64,000 bases of DNA from positions 1 through 64,000 of the forward strand of contig CAVUJG010000022.1 of the NCBI GenBank assembly GCA_963741755.1, given 5' to 3'. This document shows, piece after piece, positions 47,027 to 56,566 of the stretch (positions are counted from its first letter, which is position 1; the number at the start of each line of letters is the position of its first letter). This DNA comes from Sva-07 sp963741755 (GTDB taxonomy: Bacteria; Actinomycetota; Acidimicrobiia; Acidimicrobiales; Ilumatobacteraceae). The notes beneath the pieces were generated by a model. The model did not search any database, was not told the origin of the DNA, and saw only the letters and a list, made by a program, of their open reading frames with translations. The position numbers and the translations under genes are program-made.

Positions 47027-47994
47027 TCAGCTCGCTGCGATCACGGCATCGGAGACCGCCCGCAGGAACTCGACGATGCGCGGGCCCCAACGCGACGCAA
47101 CGTCGTCGTCGAGTTCGACGACGTTGCCGGTCTGCACGGCAGTCATGTCGGCCCACCCATCACGGGCGGCCACGGTCTCCAAGGACTGACCGCAGCACTT
47201 GGTGTCGGCGAGGAAGATCAGGTCGGGGTCGGCCGACACGACGAACTCGGCGCTGAGCTGTGGGTATCCGCCCGAGTCGCCTTCGGCGGTGTCGGCGATG
47301 TTCTGGAGGCCCAACAATCCGTAGAGCTCACCGAACAACGTCGTCGAGTCGAGCGAGAACAGGGTGTCGTCGAGCTCGTGGAAGATGGTCAACGGCTCGG
47401 CGGGTGTCGGCGTGGCGGCGACGATCTCGTCGATCTCGGTCTGCATCGACTCGACCAGCGCAGCGGCCTCTTCCTCGTGGCCGGTCGCGACGCCGAGTTC
47501 CTCGATCTGGCGGAAGGTGTCGTCGATCGTGACCGCAGCGGGTCCGTCCCACCAGCCGATGTCGAGTTCGTCGAGCTGCGGTCCGAGGCCGTTGAAGTCG
47601 CCTCCGATCAGCACCAGGTCCGGTTCGTAGGCAGCGATCGCTTCGACGTTGTTGTCGAAGGCGGACAGCTCGTTCGGGATCGCCTGCGCCTCTTCGGGGT
47701 AGTCGGAGAACTGGTCGACCGCCACCAGGAGATCGCCGGCACCGATGGCGAACATCATCTCGGTGTGCGTCGGACTGAGCGACACGACTCGTTCGACGTC
47801 GCTCCACACCGTCCGCGGCGCCGTCGGTGGTCGACGCTTCGGGTGCGGTCGTCTCCGCAACGGACGGCGCGGCGGACACGTCGGACGGTATCGGAACTCG
47901 ATGCGTCATCAGAGCCGCACGCTGATGTCAGCAGTGCGAGCCCGGCAACGGCGCCGAGCAGTCGTCGGCCGAGTCGGCCGGAGTGGGTGTTCAT
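47027..47994 (-). CDS. btuF: Corrinoid-type ABC substrate-binding lipoprotein, frame-broken twice
   Basis: About 322 codons. The lipobox is ALLTSACGSD. Mature landmarks follow BtuF/FepB: VERVVSLSPTHTEMMFAIGAGDLLVAVDQFSDYPEE, LVLIGGDFNGLGPQLDEL and LIFLADTKCCGQSLETV. Two extra bases in the low-complexity linker after the lipobox (near 47905 and 47860; AC-C-G and GC-C-G) break the frame. First gene of the riboswitch-controlled btuFCD unit. Confidence 0.8.
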
Positions 47995-48009
47995 GGAATG
48001 CCTCCAATG

Positions 48010-48215
48010 GAATGGAGGACAAGCTGGGTGCTGGCCGGATGTGTTCCGACCGGCGAGCCGTCCCTTGCCTCGAGGGTGTTGGTCGCGTCACAGGGCAGGC
48101 GACCGGGCTCGTCCCCGAAACGCTCGGGGAACCACCGTTGCGGGACAGCGCCGGGATCTCACCGGACTTCGCTGCGTCTGCGACAGTTCGACATCGTACT
48201 TCGCTGTGCGTACGC
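48010..48215 (-). ncRNA. Cobalamin (B12) riboswitch
   Basis: On the minus strand the conserved core reads AAGTCCGGTGAGATCCCGGC followed by GCTGTCCCGCAACGGT (48131-48170), and downstream GGTCGCCTGCC (near 48098-48108) matches the second conserved block. It precedes btuF and shares its promoter region with the divergent cobO. Outer boundaries are approximate. Confidence 0.9.
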
Positions 48216-48226
48216 TCCCCAAGCTC

Positions 48227-48813
48227 ATGACCGACCACGATCCGACCAGGCAGACGCCGTCCCCACCGAAGATCCCCGGCCCGACGGGCTACGCAGCGCC
48301 GACTCGCTCGTCGTGCTCAACACCGGCAACGGCAAGGGCAAGTCGTCGTCGGCGTTCGGGATGATGATCCGCGGCGTCGCTCGCGGGTGGAACGTTGCGG
48401 TCGTCCAGTTCATCAAGTCGGGCGATTGGAAGGTCGGCGAGGAGAAGATCGGACGTCAGCTGGGCGTCGACTGGCATGCGTTCGGCGACGGGTTCACCTG
48501 GGACTCCGACGATCTCACCAACGATCGCGCCCATGCCGCTGCCGGCTGGGCCAAGGCCGCCGAGCTCATGCAGGCGGGCGAGCACCAGCTGGTCATCTTC
48601 GACGAGCTCACCTACCTGCCGTCGTTCGGATGGATCGACGTCGCCGAGATCGTCGACGCGATCGCCGCACGACCCCGCCATGTGAACGTGATCATCACCG
48701 GTCGAGACGCAGCACCCGAGCTGATCGAGCTCGCCGACACCGTCACCGAGATGCGCGAGGTCAAGCACGCCTACCAACAGGGCATCCGCGCGATGCGCGG
48801 GATCGACTACTGA
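48227..48813 (+). CDS. cobO: Cob(I)yrinic acid a,c-diamide adenosyltransferase, frame-broken once
   Basis: About 196 codons. P-loop LNTGNGKGKSSSAFGMMIRG, FIKSGDWKVGEEKIG, IFDELTYLPSFGWIDVAEI and NVIITGRDAAPELIELADTV are the CobO/BtuR signatures. It attaches the adenosyl group to Co(I) corrinoids. One base is missing near 48297 (CC_ GAC), joining TGYAAP to DSLVVLNTGNG. ATG 48227 chosen. It is divergent from the riboswitch-controlled importer and 9 bp before cobT. Confidence 0.9.
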
Positions 48814-48821
48814 GCCACGCC

Positions 48822-49817
48822 ATGTCGTCGTTGTTGCGTGATCGGTTGGTGGATCTGCCTGCCCACGACCCGGCCGCGTTCGACGCCATCCATGAGCGAG
48901 CAGCGCACCTGTTGCGCCCGAGCGGCGCGCTCGCCTGGCTCGACGAGATCGCCGCATGGGTGGCGGGTTGGCAACGAACCACGTCGCCGACGGTCGATCG
49001 ACCGGCTGCGTTGGTGTTCGCCGCCGACCATGGCGTTGCCGCGGCCACCAAGGTCAGCGCCTATCCGACCGGGATCACCGAGGCACTCTTCGGAGCGTTC
49101 CAGCAGGGGCGCTCCACCATTGCTGCGTTCGCGCACGTCGCCGGCGCGTCGGTTCGTGCGATCGACGTGGGCATCGGGCAACCGACCGGCGACATCCGTT
49201 TCGAAGCGGCAATGACCTCCGAGCGTTTCGACGAGATCGTCGAACTGGCCTTCGACGCAGTCAACGGGCTCGACTGCGACCTCTTGGTACTCGGCGAGAT
49301 CGGTATCGGAAACACCACACCGTCGGCGGCAATCGCCGCAGCGCTCGCCGGGGGCGAGACCGCCGCCTGGGTGGGGCGCGGAACCGGCGTCGACGACGAG
49401 GGATTGGCTCGCAAGCGGGCGGCCGTTCAGGAGTCGGTGCGCCGGATCGCCGGGATCACCGACCCACTCGAGATCCTGCGCGAGGTCGGCGGGTCCGAGC
49501 TGGTCGCTGTCGCCGCTGCCACGGTGGCGGCACGCCACCGATCGATCCCGGTGGTGCTCGATGGCTACGTCGTCACCTCCGCCGTCCTGCCACTGGTGAT
49601 GGTCAACCCGGCAGCGATCGACCACTGCACGGTCGGGCACTGCTCGACCGAACCGGGCCACCGCAAGCTGTTGGAGCGCCTCGACAAGCGACCGCTGCTC
49701 GATCTCGACATGCGTCTCGGCGAAGGCTCAGGGGCGATGGCGGCAGTACCGCTCATCGCGATGGCGTGCGCCGGTGTCACCAAGGTGCCGACGTACGACG
49801 AGTGGTTCGGTCGCTAA
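48822..49817 (+). CDS. cobT: Nicotinate-nucleotide-dimethylbenzimidazole phosphoribosyltransferase
   Basis: 331 residues. Landmarks: VFAADHGVAAATKVSAYPTGIT, VDVGIGQPTGDIRF, LVLGEIGIGNTTPSAAIAAAL, RKLLERLDKRPLLDLDMRLGEGSGAMAAVPLI (the conserved LxLRLGEGTGA-type motif). CobT activates lower ligand bases for cobamide assembly. With cobO and btuFCD it forms a salvage-oriented corrinoid locus. Confidence 0.93.
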   Translation: MSSLLRDRLVDLPAHDPAAFDAIHERAAHLLRPSGALAWLDEIAAWVAGWQRTTSPTVDRPAALVFAADHGVAAATKVSAYPTGITEALFGAFQQGRSTIAAFAHVAGASVRAIDVGIGQPTGDIRFEAAMTSERFDEIVELAFDAVNGLDCDLLVLGEIGIGNTTPSAAIAAALAGGETAAWVGRGTGVDDEGLARKRAAVQESVRRIAGITDPLEILREVGGSELVAVAAATVAARHRSIPVVLDGYVVTSAVLPLVMVNPAAIDHCTVGHCSTEPGHRKLLERLDKRPLLDLDMRLGEGSGAMAAVPLIAMACAGVTKVPTYDEWFGR

Positions 49818-49826
49818 CCTCGCTGC

Positions 49827-50773
49827 GTGCGAATTCCCACCCCCGTCGCCCAGGTCGTCCGCGGTTTCACGATGGGCTCGGCCGACATCGTGCCGGGCGT
49901 GTCGGGCGGGACGGTCGCCCTCGTCCTCGGCATCTACGACCAACTCATCCGCAACATCAGCCAGGGCGCTCACGCCCTCAAACAACTGCTGACACGTGAT
50001 GTCAGTGGCGCCATCGACACGTTCAAACGAATCGAATGGGTGTGGCTGTTCACACTGCTCGCCGGCATCCTCGCCGCAGATTTTCGCGCTCTCGTCGGTG
50101 ATCGAGACGCTGCTCGACGAACAACCGATCAGGATGTCGGCGCTGTTCTTCGGGCTGATTCTCGGCTCGATCTGGGTGGCGCTGCGGATGCTCGACAAGA
50201 TCGACGGTGTCGCCATCGCCCTGATGCTCGGAATCGGTGGCGCAATGTTCCTGCTGCTCGGTCTGCGGTCCGACACCGACGTGGCCGATACCGCCGCCGA
50301 GGTGGTGACCAAGTCGTGGTGGGTCTTCTTCCTCGCCGGCGCCGATCGCGATCTGCGCCATGATCCTGCCAGGCATCTCTGGGTCGTTCATCCTCGTGGT
50401 GCTCGGCATGTACACCGAGGTGCTCGGTGCCGTGAACGACCGTGACTTCACGGTGCTGATCGCCTTCATGCTCGGCTGCGTCGTCGGCCTCGCTCTGTTC
50501 TCGACGTTGCTGAACTGGCTGCTCGAGCGGTACCACCGCTGGGTGCTGGCTGCGATGATCGGCCTGATGCTCGGCTCCACCCGCGTGCTGTGGCCATGGC
50601 CGAACGGCACCAACACCACCACGATGACGTTGCCTCGCGACGACGTCGCCATCCCGCTCATGCTCATCATCGTCGGCGCTGCGGTCGTGGTGATCGTCGA
50701 CCTCATCGCCGTCCGTTTCGTGCACGTGGAGCCACTGCACGAACACGACGCCGCCGTCGACGCTGCTCGCTGA
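49827..50773 (+). CDS. DUF368 family membrane protein (PopT-like polyprenyl-phosphate translocase), frame-broken twice
   Basis: About 315 codons. Starts MRIPTPVAQVVRGFTMGSADIVPGVSGGTVAL, the DUF368 N-terminal signature, and repeats the motif as CAMILPGISGSFILVVLGMY in the second half; eight or more helices. Recent work links DUF368 proteins to recycling undecaprenyl phosphate across the membrane. Two extra bases (near 50082, GC-A-G; near 50343, GC-C-G) break the frame at AAIFALSS and AGAIAIC. GTG start 10 bp after cobT. Confidence 0.85.
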
Positions 50774-50844
50774 GCGTCGGCGACGACAATGGTGATCGGA
50801 GAACTCACCGAAGTTCGCCGATGCACTCTGGTGGTCGACCGTGG

Positions 50845-52218
50845 TCAATCGACGGATTCGAGACGGGGATGGACGGACGCGTCGAGGCGGAACCGGCCAC
50901 GTCCGGTCTTCACGATTCGAATCGGCACGTCACGTTCCTCGAGACGGCGCTTGAGCAGGATCAGCCGACTCTCGAGGTTGTCCTTGAAGCCCGGGAGATC
51001 GAGCGTCGGGTCGAGACGCAGCTCGCGATTGGTGAAGTCGATCCGCCCGTCGGCGGCGTGTTGGCGCAGGAGGCTCCACAGGATCCGTCCGGCGACTCCC
51101 TTGATCAGGTAGTCGCCGCCCACGAACACGCTGCCATCGACGGGGAAGAACCGGACGGCCAACTCGCCATCCGGGATGGTGCCTGGCGCGGTTCGATCGA
51201 TCGGAGGACCGGCCGAGACTCCGTCGGGCCCTTCGCGCTCCGCAGCACGGACGTGCTCGATCGCGCTCGCCACCAACGAGGTGGTGATGCACAACAACTG
51301 CTCGTCGACGGCGTCGAACGCCACCGGTCGACGGCTCTCGGCAACGAGCGCGCCGATCAATTCACCCCGCGCCATCGCCGGCACCACGATCCGGCTCTGC
51401 ACGCCGTCGATCTCGACCACCGGCAGCTCGTGACCGGGGCCGACACCCTGGTGCTCGTACTCCCGTCGGATCGATCGGGCGTACTTCTTCATCTGATGCA
51501 GACCTCCGATGCGCATCGGTTCGCAGCGCGCAGCGGCGAGGCCGATCTGACCGCTCCCGAGGGTCACCTCGGCGCCCACGCCCTGCGTGTCGAACCCGTG
51601 GCTACCGATCGCGTAGAGCCGAGTGCCGCTTTCGTCGAGCAGCATCAGCACGGTGTGGCGGTAGCCCAGGATCCGGTCGAGTCCTTCGAGCGTTGCATCG
51701 ACGACCGTGTCGAGATCGCCGGCGCGAGCGATGCATCGGGCCAGCTCGGCGAGTCCTCCGAGCTCAGCCGACGAGCGACGCTCAGTCGGGACATCGCTCG
51801 GCAGCGAACCCGACGGATTCGGCGGGTTCTGCTCGATCGCAACCACCCTGAACACGTCGGCCGCGCGCAGCCGGTAGACGTCTTGCATGTTCTCCAACAC
51901 GGCGAGCGCCTCGATGTCGGCTCGCAACCGATCGAACACCGGACCGCGCCGCTCGGTCCGTTCGTAGACCAACGCCAGGCGGAACTCGTCGTGGGTCACC
52001 GGGTCCATCAGCAACAGGCTGGCTCTCGGGTTGTCGGCGAGGTTGCGCGATGTCTTCGACATGAACTGGTTCGACAGCGCCAAGCGTTCGTCATCGACGC
52101 GGTGCGCCCGCGAGATGTAGGTGACGTTGACGATGCCATCCGCTGACGCAGTCGCGAGCACCGCCGGAATGGCACCGCCGAAACAACGTTCGATGTCGTT
52201 CAGTGTCAGTTCATCCAC
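50845..52218 (-). CDS. Pyridoxamine-5'-phosphate-oxidase-like plus GAF sensor protein
   Basis: 457 residues. Residues 1 to about 120 are a split-barrel flavin-reductase/PNPOx-like domain (VLATASADGIVNVTYISRAHRV). Residues about 150-320 form a GAF domain (ELARCIARAGDLDTVVDATLEGLDRILGYRHTVLMLLDE). The C-terminal ~110 residues contain FVGGDYLIKGVAGRILWSLLRQHAADGRI and ESRLILLKRRLEERDVPIRI, resembling a transcriptional-regulator winged helix (uncertain). It likely senses redox or a small ligand. Overlaps the next PNPOx-like gene by 8 bp. Confidence 0.7.
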   Translation of the reverse strand: MDELTLNDIERCFGGAIPAVLATASADGIVNVTYISRAHRVDDERLALSNQFMSKTSRNLADNPRASLLLMDPVTHDEFRLALVYERTERRGPVFDRLRADIEALAVLENMQDVYRLRAADVFRVVAIEQNPPNPSGSLPSDVPTERRSSAELGGLAELARCIARAGDLDTVVDATLEGLDRILGYRHTVLMLLDESGTRLYAIGSHGFDTQGVGAEVTLGSGQIGLAAARCEPMRIGGLHQMKKYARSIRREYEHQGVGPGHELPVVEIDGVQSRIVVPAMARGELIGALVAESRRPVAFDAVDEQLLCITTSLVASAIEHVRAAEREGPDGVSAGPPIDRTAPGTIPDGELAVRFFPVDGSVFVGGDYLIKGVAGRILWSLLRQHAADGRIDFTNRELRLDPTLDLPGFKDNLESRLILLKRRLEERDVPIRIVKTGRGRFRLDASVHPRLESVD

Positions 52219-52687
52219 CGGGTGTTCCTCCGATCGCGGACCCCGCCGACGGCCCAGGCGTCTGGTCGAACGACTCCTCGACGATCATCTCCACGGCGAC
52301 CATCCGCTGTGGCAGCATCCGACGCAGTGACTCCACCGGGTTGCCGTCGGTGCGGTGCACCGCCTCGAAGAAGGTCTCGCTCTGCAATCGGGCGAGTTCG
52401 ACATCGGCGGCGGTCGGCGCCTCGACCACCAACGGCCGGCCCTTGAGCTGGACCGACTGGTACGTGCTCACCTCGGCGCCGGTCAACGACACGGTTGCGG
52501 ATTGCAGATTGTCGATGACCGCCTGATCGTCGGCGCTCATCACGAACCGGACACGACCGCTGTCGGCGTCGACGACCATTGCAGCCCACGCTCGATCAGC
52601 GCGTGGTTCCCCGTCGGCCGAGACCGTGCCGACCACCAGGCCGGCTCCCGTCTCGAGAATCTCCACCAACTCCGTTGCGAACGCCAC
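52211..52687 (-). CDS. Pyridoxamine-5'-phosphate-oxidase-like protein
   Basis: 158 residues of the split barrel: ETGAGLVVGTVSADGEPRADRAWAAMVVD, then VRFVMSADDQAVIDNLQSA and VSLTGAEVSTYQSVQLKG. These are typical of small F420/FMN-binding PNPOx-like proteins. GTG at 52687 follows AGGGAGG. Its end overlaps the start of the PNPOx-GAF gene by 8 bp, so the two are coupled. Divergent from the hemerythrin gene. Confidence 0.72.
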   Translation of the reverse strand: MAFATELVEILETGAGLVVGTVSADGEPRADRAWAAMVVDADSGRVRFVMSADDQAVIDNLQSATVSLTGAEVSTYQSVQLKGRPLVVEAPTAADVELARLQSETFFEAVHRTDGNPVESLRRMLPQRMVAVEMIVEESFDQTPGPSAGSAIGGTPGG

Positions 52688-52723
52688 CACAGCCTCCCTG
52701 AACGATCTCTGAGGATACGTGAG

Positions 52724-52755
52724 TGAACTCTTCAGATCGACATACGAAGAGTTCA
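52724..52755. promoter_or_regulatory. 10-bp inverted repeat between divergent PNPOx and hemerythrin genes
   Basis: TGAACTCTTC (52724-52733) and GAAGAGTTCA (52746-52755) are perfect reverse complements with 12 bp between. The site sits in the 140-bp gap and could serve both divergent promoters. Both flanking units encode redox- or oxygen-related proteins, which makes a redox regulator plausible but unproven. Confidence 0.45.
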
Positions 52756-52827
52756 GCAACGACGGCCCTGTCGAGTCTTCACGATGGGTGGTGTCGGCTC
52801 GACGGTCGAGTCGACGGAAAGGAACAC

Positions 52828-53544
52828 ATGACCACCATCAGCCACCCGATCGCCATCGTCGATCCGGACTTCCGGATCCCGGCCGTCGACCTGTACCGCG
52901 ACATCCACAAGGGGATTCGCGCCGAGCTGTTCGCTGTCACGACGGCCGCCGGGAGCATCGATCCCTCGGACCGATGTGACCGAGCCGCACTGGCCGGACA
53001 CGTCTCGTCGATTGCCGCCGTACTCGAGTCGCACGCCCACCACGAGGATGCCGTCATCGACCCGGTACTCGAACGCCATCTGCCGCAGCTGGCGAACGAG
53101 ATCAACGCCGATCACGAGCGCTTGGAGGCGATGTTCGCATCGATCACCGATCTCGCCGGCGCCGCCGTCGACGCAGCGGACCACGACGAGCGTCGTCTGC
53201 TGCAACTGCTCCACCTCGACCTCGCGAGCTTCACCAGCTCGTATCTCGACCACATCGACCTGGAGGAGCGAGCCGTGATGCAACGACTCCCCCAGCTGAT
53301 CGGCGTCGACGAGATCGCAGCGATGCACGGAGCAATCGTCAGCTCGATCCCGCCCGAAGAGATGGCCCAGAGCCTGTCGTTCATGCTGCCCGCGATGAAC
53401 CTCGACGACCGCGCCGAGCTCTTCGTGGGCATGCGGATGGCCGCACCGCCCGAGGCATTCGATGCCACGGTTGGGCTGGCGAGGTCGGTGCTGCAACCCA
53501 CGGACTTCGCGGCGCTCGCAGACAGGATCGGGGTAGCACGATGA
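52828..53544 (+). CDS. Hemerythrin HHE cation-binding protein
   Basis: 238 residues. Iron-binding His/Glu pattern: YRDIHKGIRAELFAV, VLESHAHHEDAVIDPVLE (HAHHED), INADHERLEAMFASI, YLDHIDLEERAVM. This is the HHE/hemerythrin-like fold, binding a di-iron centre and used to sense or store O2, NO or ROS. The ATG is preceded by GGAAAGGAA. The overlapping lipoprotein/cupredoxin gene follows (ATGA). Confidence 0.85.
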   Translation: MTTISHPIAIVDPDFRIPAVDLYRDIHKGIRAELFAVTTAAGSIDPSDRCDRAALAGHVSSIAAVLESHAHHEDAVIDPVLERHLPQLANEINADHERLEAMFASITDLAGAAVDAADHDERRLLQLLHLDLASFTSSYLDHIDLEERAVMQRLPQLIGVDEIAAMHGAIVSSIPPEEMAQSLSFMLPAMNLDDRAELFVGMRMAAPPEAFDATVGLARSVLQPTDFAALADRIGVAR

Positions 53545-54059
53545 GATCGGCGATCCTGGCACTCGCCGTCAGCACACCGCTGCTGTTCGCCGCATGCGGC
53601 GATGAACCCGTCGAGCACGCCACCGCTGGCGTGCTCGACGTGACACTCAGCGACTTCTCGTTCGGCGAACTGCCCGACGATGTCGCCGCAGGCACCCGCC
53701 TACGGATCGACAACGCATCGACAACCGAGTTGCACGAGCTGGTCGCCGTACGGCTGGCCGACGGTGACACACGCTCGGTCGACGAGATCGTGGCCTCCGG
53801 TCTGGAAGAGGTGTTGGCGGCCGGTCCACCCGCGGCGGTGTTGCTGGCCGCTCCAGGTGGCGAGCAGATCGACGCCGTCGGCGACGGCGTGCTCGCCGAA
53901 CCGGGCCGCTACCTGCTCGTGTGCGCGATCCCGACCGGCGCGAACCCCGAGGAGTACCTGACGGCCGCGGCGACCAGTGATGGCCCGCCGCACGTCGACG
54001 GCGGGCCACCGCACTTCGTCAACGGCATGGCCGATGTCCTTGCCGTGACCGATCGATGA
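53541..54059 (+). CDS. Cupredoxin-like lipoprotein
   Basis: 172 residues. A lipobox (LLFAACGDE) is followed by one beta-sandwich domain, DVTLSDFSFGELPDDVAAGTRLRIDNAST, then ELHELVAVRLADGD and GPPHFVNGMADVLAV, recalling plastocyanin-like proteins where conserved His/Cys/Met bind copper; one Cys (LLVCAI) and several His are present. Copper binding is inferred only. Its start overlaps the hemerythrin stop. Confidence 0.65.
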   Translation: MRSAILALAVSTPLLFAACGDEPVEHATAGVLDVTLSDFSFGELPDDVAAGTRLRIDNASTTELHELVAVRLADGDTRSVDEIVASGLEEVLAAGPPAAVLLAAPGGEQIDAVGDGVLAEPGRYLLVCAIPTGANPEEYLTAAATSDGPPHVDGGPPHFVNGMADVLAVTDR

Positions 54060-54119
54060 GCGCCGCACCCATGACCACGACGTTGAGCGGCGACCTGATC
54101 GAGGCTGCCGGAACGGAAC

Positions 54120-55313
54120 TCAGCCGTTGACGAGGGCAGCGAAGCGGTCGATGCCCTCGACCAGGTCGTCGTCGCCGAGGGCGAACGAGAATCGGCCGTA
54201 GCCGCCGAGGCCAAACGCCTCGCCGGGAACGAACGCCACCTTGGCCTTGTCGAGCACGAGGTCGGCAAGCTCGAGCGTGTTGGTCGCCGTGACACCGTCG
54301 ATCGGTCGGTTGAGCAGGCCGGTGAGGTCGGGATAGGCGTAGAACGCCCCCTGCGGTTCGAGGCAGGTGACGCCATCGATCGCGTTGAGCTTGGTCCACA
54401 TCGTCTGCGCCCGACGGGCGAACGCGGTGCGCATCATCACCACGTCGTCGAGCGAACCCGACACCGCAGCAAGCGCGGCGCGCTGCGACACATTGGCGAC
54501 GTTCGACGTCGCGTGGCTCTGGAAGTTGGTCGACGCCTTGATCACATCGTCGGGGCCGATCATCCAGCCGACGCGCCACCCGGTCATCGCGTACGTCTTG
54601 GCGACGCCGTTGACGATGATGCACTGGTTGGCGAGTTCGGGAACGACGGTCGGCATCGACACGAACGTATTGTCGCCGTAGGTGAGGTGTTCGTAGATCT
54701 CGTCGGTGATCACCCACACGCCCTTGTCGAGCGCCCACTCGCCGATCGCCTCGACCATCTCGGGCGGGCACACCGAGCCGGACGGGTTGTCGGGGCTCAC
54801 GAACAGCAGCACCTTGGTGCGGTCGGTGTAGGCGGCGTCGAGTTGCTCGATGGTGACCTGGAAACCGCTGGCGGCATCGGTGTCGATGACCACCGGGACG
54901 CCACCGGCGAGTGTGATCGCCTCGGGATACGTGGTCCAGTAGGGGGCGGGGCAGATGACCTCGTCGCCCGGATCGCACAGCGCGGCGAAGGCGGTGTAGA
55001 CGGCGTGCTTGCCGCCGTTGGTGACAAGCACTTGCGACGCGGTGCAGTCGAAGCCCGAGTCGCGCTTGGTCTTGTCGGCGATCGCCTGCTTCAACTCGGG
55101 GAGCCCACCGGCCGGCGAGTACTTGTGGTTCTTCGGGTCGCGGCACGCCTCGACGGCCGCCTCGACGATGTGGGCGGGGGTCGGGAAGTCGGGTTCGCCG
55201 GCCCCGAAGCCGATGACGTTCTCGCCGGCGGCCTGCAGTGCCTTGGCCTTGGCGTCGACGGCGAGCGTGGCGGAGGGGGCGATTGCGGCGAGTCGTTCGG
55301 AGGTGCGCTTCAC
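54120..55313 (-). CDS. Class I aspartate/tyrosine-type aminotransferase
   Basis: 397 residues. Landmarks: GENVIGFGAGEPDFPTPAHI, HKYSPAGGLPELKQAI, FVSPDNPSGSV, WVITDEIYEHLTYGDN, and the Schiff-base Lys in IIVNGVAKTYAMTGWRVGW. These fit AspAT group Ib in actinobacteria. GTG at 55313 gives MKRTSERLAAIAPSATLAVD, a typical start. Divergent from serC, sharing an 85-bp gap. Confidence 0.9.
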   Translation of the reverse strand: MKRTSERLAAIAPSATLAVDAKAKALQAAGENVIGFGAGEPDFPTPAHIVEAAVEACRDPKNHKYSPAGGLPELKQAIADKTKRDSGFDCTASQVLVTNGGKHAVYTAFAALCDPGDEVICPAPYWTTYPEAITLAGGVPVVIDTDAASGFQVTIEQLDAAYTDRTKVLLFVSPDNPSGSVCPPEMVEAIGEWALDKGVWVITDEIYEHLTYGDNTFVSMPTVVPELANQCIIVNGVAKTYAMTGWRVGWMIGPDDVIKASTNFQSHATSNVANVSQRAALAAVSGSLDDVVMMRTAFARRAQTMWTKLNAIDGVTCLEPQGAFYAYPDLTGLLNRPIDGVTATNTLELADLVLDKAKVAFVPGEAFGLGGYGRFSFALGDDDLVEGIDRFAALVNG

Positions 55314-55398
55314 GTCCGTCAGCCTGCCACAGCCGACCTCGCATCCCAACGAGGAAATGGACCCGAAACGGGCCGTGGGATCCGTCGATACCGGCGCC

Positions 55399-56547
55399 AT
55401 GCTGGTGGCCGTGAGCGTCGACCCCGCAACCATCGTGATCCCCGCCGACCTGCTTCCCGCCGACGGCCGCTTCGGATCCGGCCCCTCGAAAGTCCGCCCC
55501 GAGCAGCTCGACGCGCTGGTCGCCGCTGGTGACACCGTGCTGGGCACGTCGCACCGCCAACCTCCGGTCAAGAACCTCGTCGGCTCGGTGCGCTCCGGCC
55601 TCACCGAGCTGTTCTCGCTCCCCGATGGATGGGAGATCGTGCTGGGCAACGGTGGATCCACCGTGTTCTGGGACGTCGCCACGTTCGGCCTGATCTCGAA
55701 CCGAAGCCAGCACCTCGTCTTCGGCGAGTTCTCCTCGAAGTTCGCCGAGGCCGCGGCGGCAGCACCTCATCTGGGCGAGCCGACCGTCGTCAAGTCCGAC
55801 ACCGGCAGCCATCCGGTGGCAGTCGCCGAGGACGGCGTCGACCTCTACGCGCTCACGCACAACGAGACCTCCACGGGCGTGGCGATGGAGCTGCACCGGC
55901 CCACGGGCACCTCGGCCGGCACGGCTCTCGTCGCCGTCGACGCGACGTCGGCTGCCGGCGGTCTGCGCTGGGACCCGTCCGAGGTCGACGTCTACTACTT
56001 CGCCCCTCAGAAGTGCTTCGCCTCCGACGGCGGGTTGTGGCTGGCTGCATGCTCCCCTGCGGCGCTCGATCGCATCCGCTCGATCGGAGCGAGCGATCGC
56101 TGGCGTCCGGCGTCGCTCGACCTGCAGATCGCGCTCGACAACTCGGTGCTGAACCAGACGTACAACACCCCGGCGCTGGCCACGCTCGTGATGCTCGACT
56201 CGCAGGTCCGTTGGATGAACGAAAACGGCGGCATGGACTTCGCTGCCGGCCGCAGTGCCGAGTCGGCCGCGATCTTGTACGGGTGGGCCGAGGCACGTGA
56301 CTGGGCGAACCCGTTCGTCGCTGACCCCTCGATGCGCTCGAACGTCGTCGGAACCATCGACGTCGACGACTCGATCGACGCCACCACGATCAACAAGGTC
56401 CTCGCAGCGAACGGCGTGCTCGACACCTTCGCCTACCGCAAGCTGGGCCGCAACCAGTTGCGCATCGCCATGTTCCCGGCGATCGATCCGTCCGACGTCG
56501 AGGCCCTGACCCGCTCGATCGACCATGTCGTCGCCGCGTTGACCTGA
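55399..56547 (+). CDS. serC: Phosphoserine aminotransferase, actinobacterial type
   Basis: 382 residues. Motifs match mycobacterial SerC: IPADLLPADGRFGSGPSKVRPEQL, LGTSHRQPPVKNLVG, ELFSLPDGWEIVLGNGGST, HNETSTGVAM, YYFAPQKCFASDGGLWLA containing the PLP Lys. It makes phosphoserine in serine synthesis. ATG at 55399 is preferred on family length; the in-frame ATG at 55357 would add 14 residues. PAC2 gene follows 19 bp later. Confidence 0.9.
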   Translation: MLVAVSVDPATIVIPADLLPADGRFGSGPSKVRPEQLDALVAAGDTVLGTSHRQPPVKNLVGSVRSGLTELFSLPDGWEIVLGNGGSTVFWDVATFGLISNRSQHLVFGEFSSKFAEAAAAAPHLGEPTVVKSDTGSHPVAVAEDGVDLYALTHNETSTGVAMELHRPTGTSAGTALVAVDATSAAGGLRWDPSEVDVYYFAPQKCFASDGGLWLAACSPAALDRIRSIGASDRWRPASLDLQIALDNSVLNQTYNTPALATLVMLDSQVRWMNENGGMDFAAGRSAESAAILYGWAEARDWANPFVADPSMRSNVVGTIDVDDSIDATTINKVLAANGVLDTFAYRKLGRNQLRIAMFPAIDPSDVEALTRSIDHVVAALT

Positions 56548-56566
56548 CCGGTTCGGCTGGATCGAC

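Noticed and set aside
45117..47994. Iron-siderophore ABC transporter
   Set aside because: The families overlap, but the cobalamin riboswitch upstream and the adjacent cobO-cobT genes favour corrinoids.
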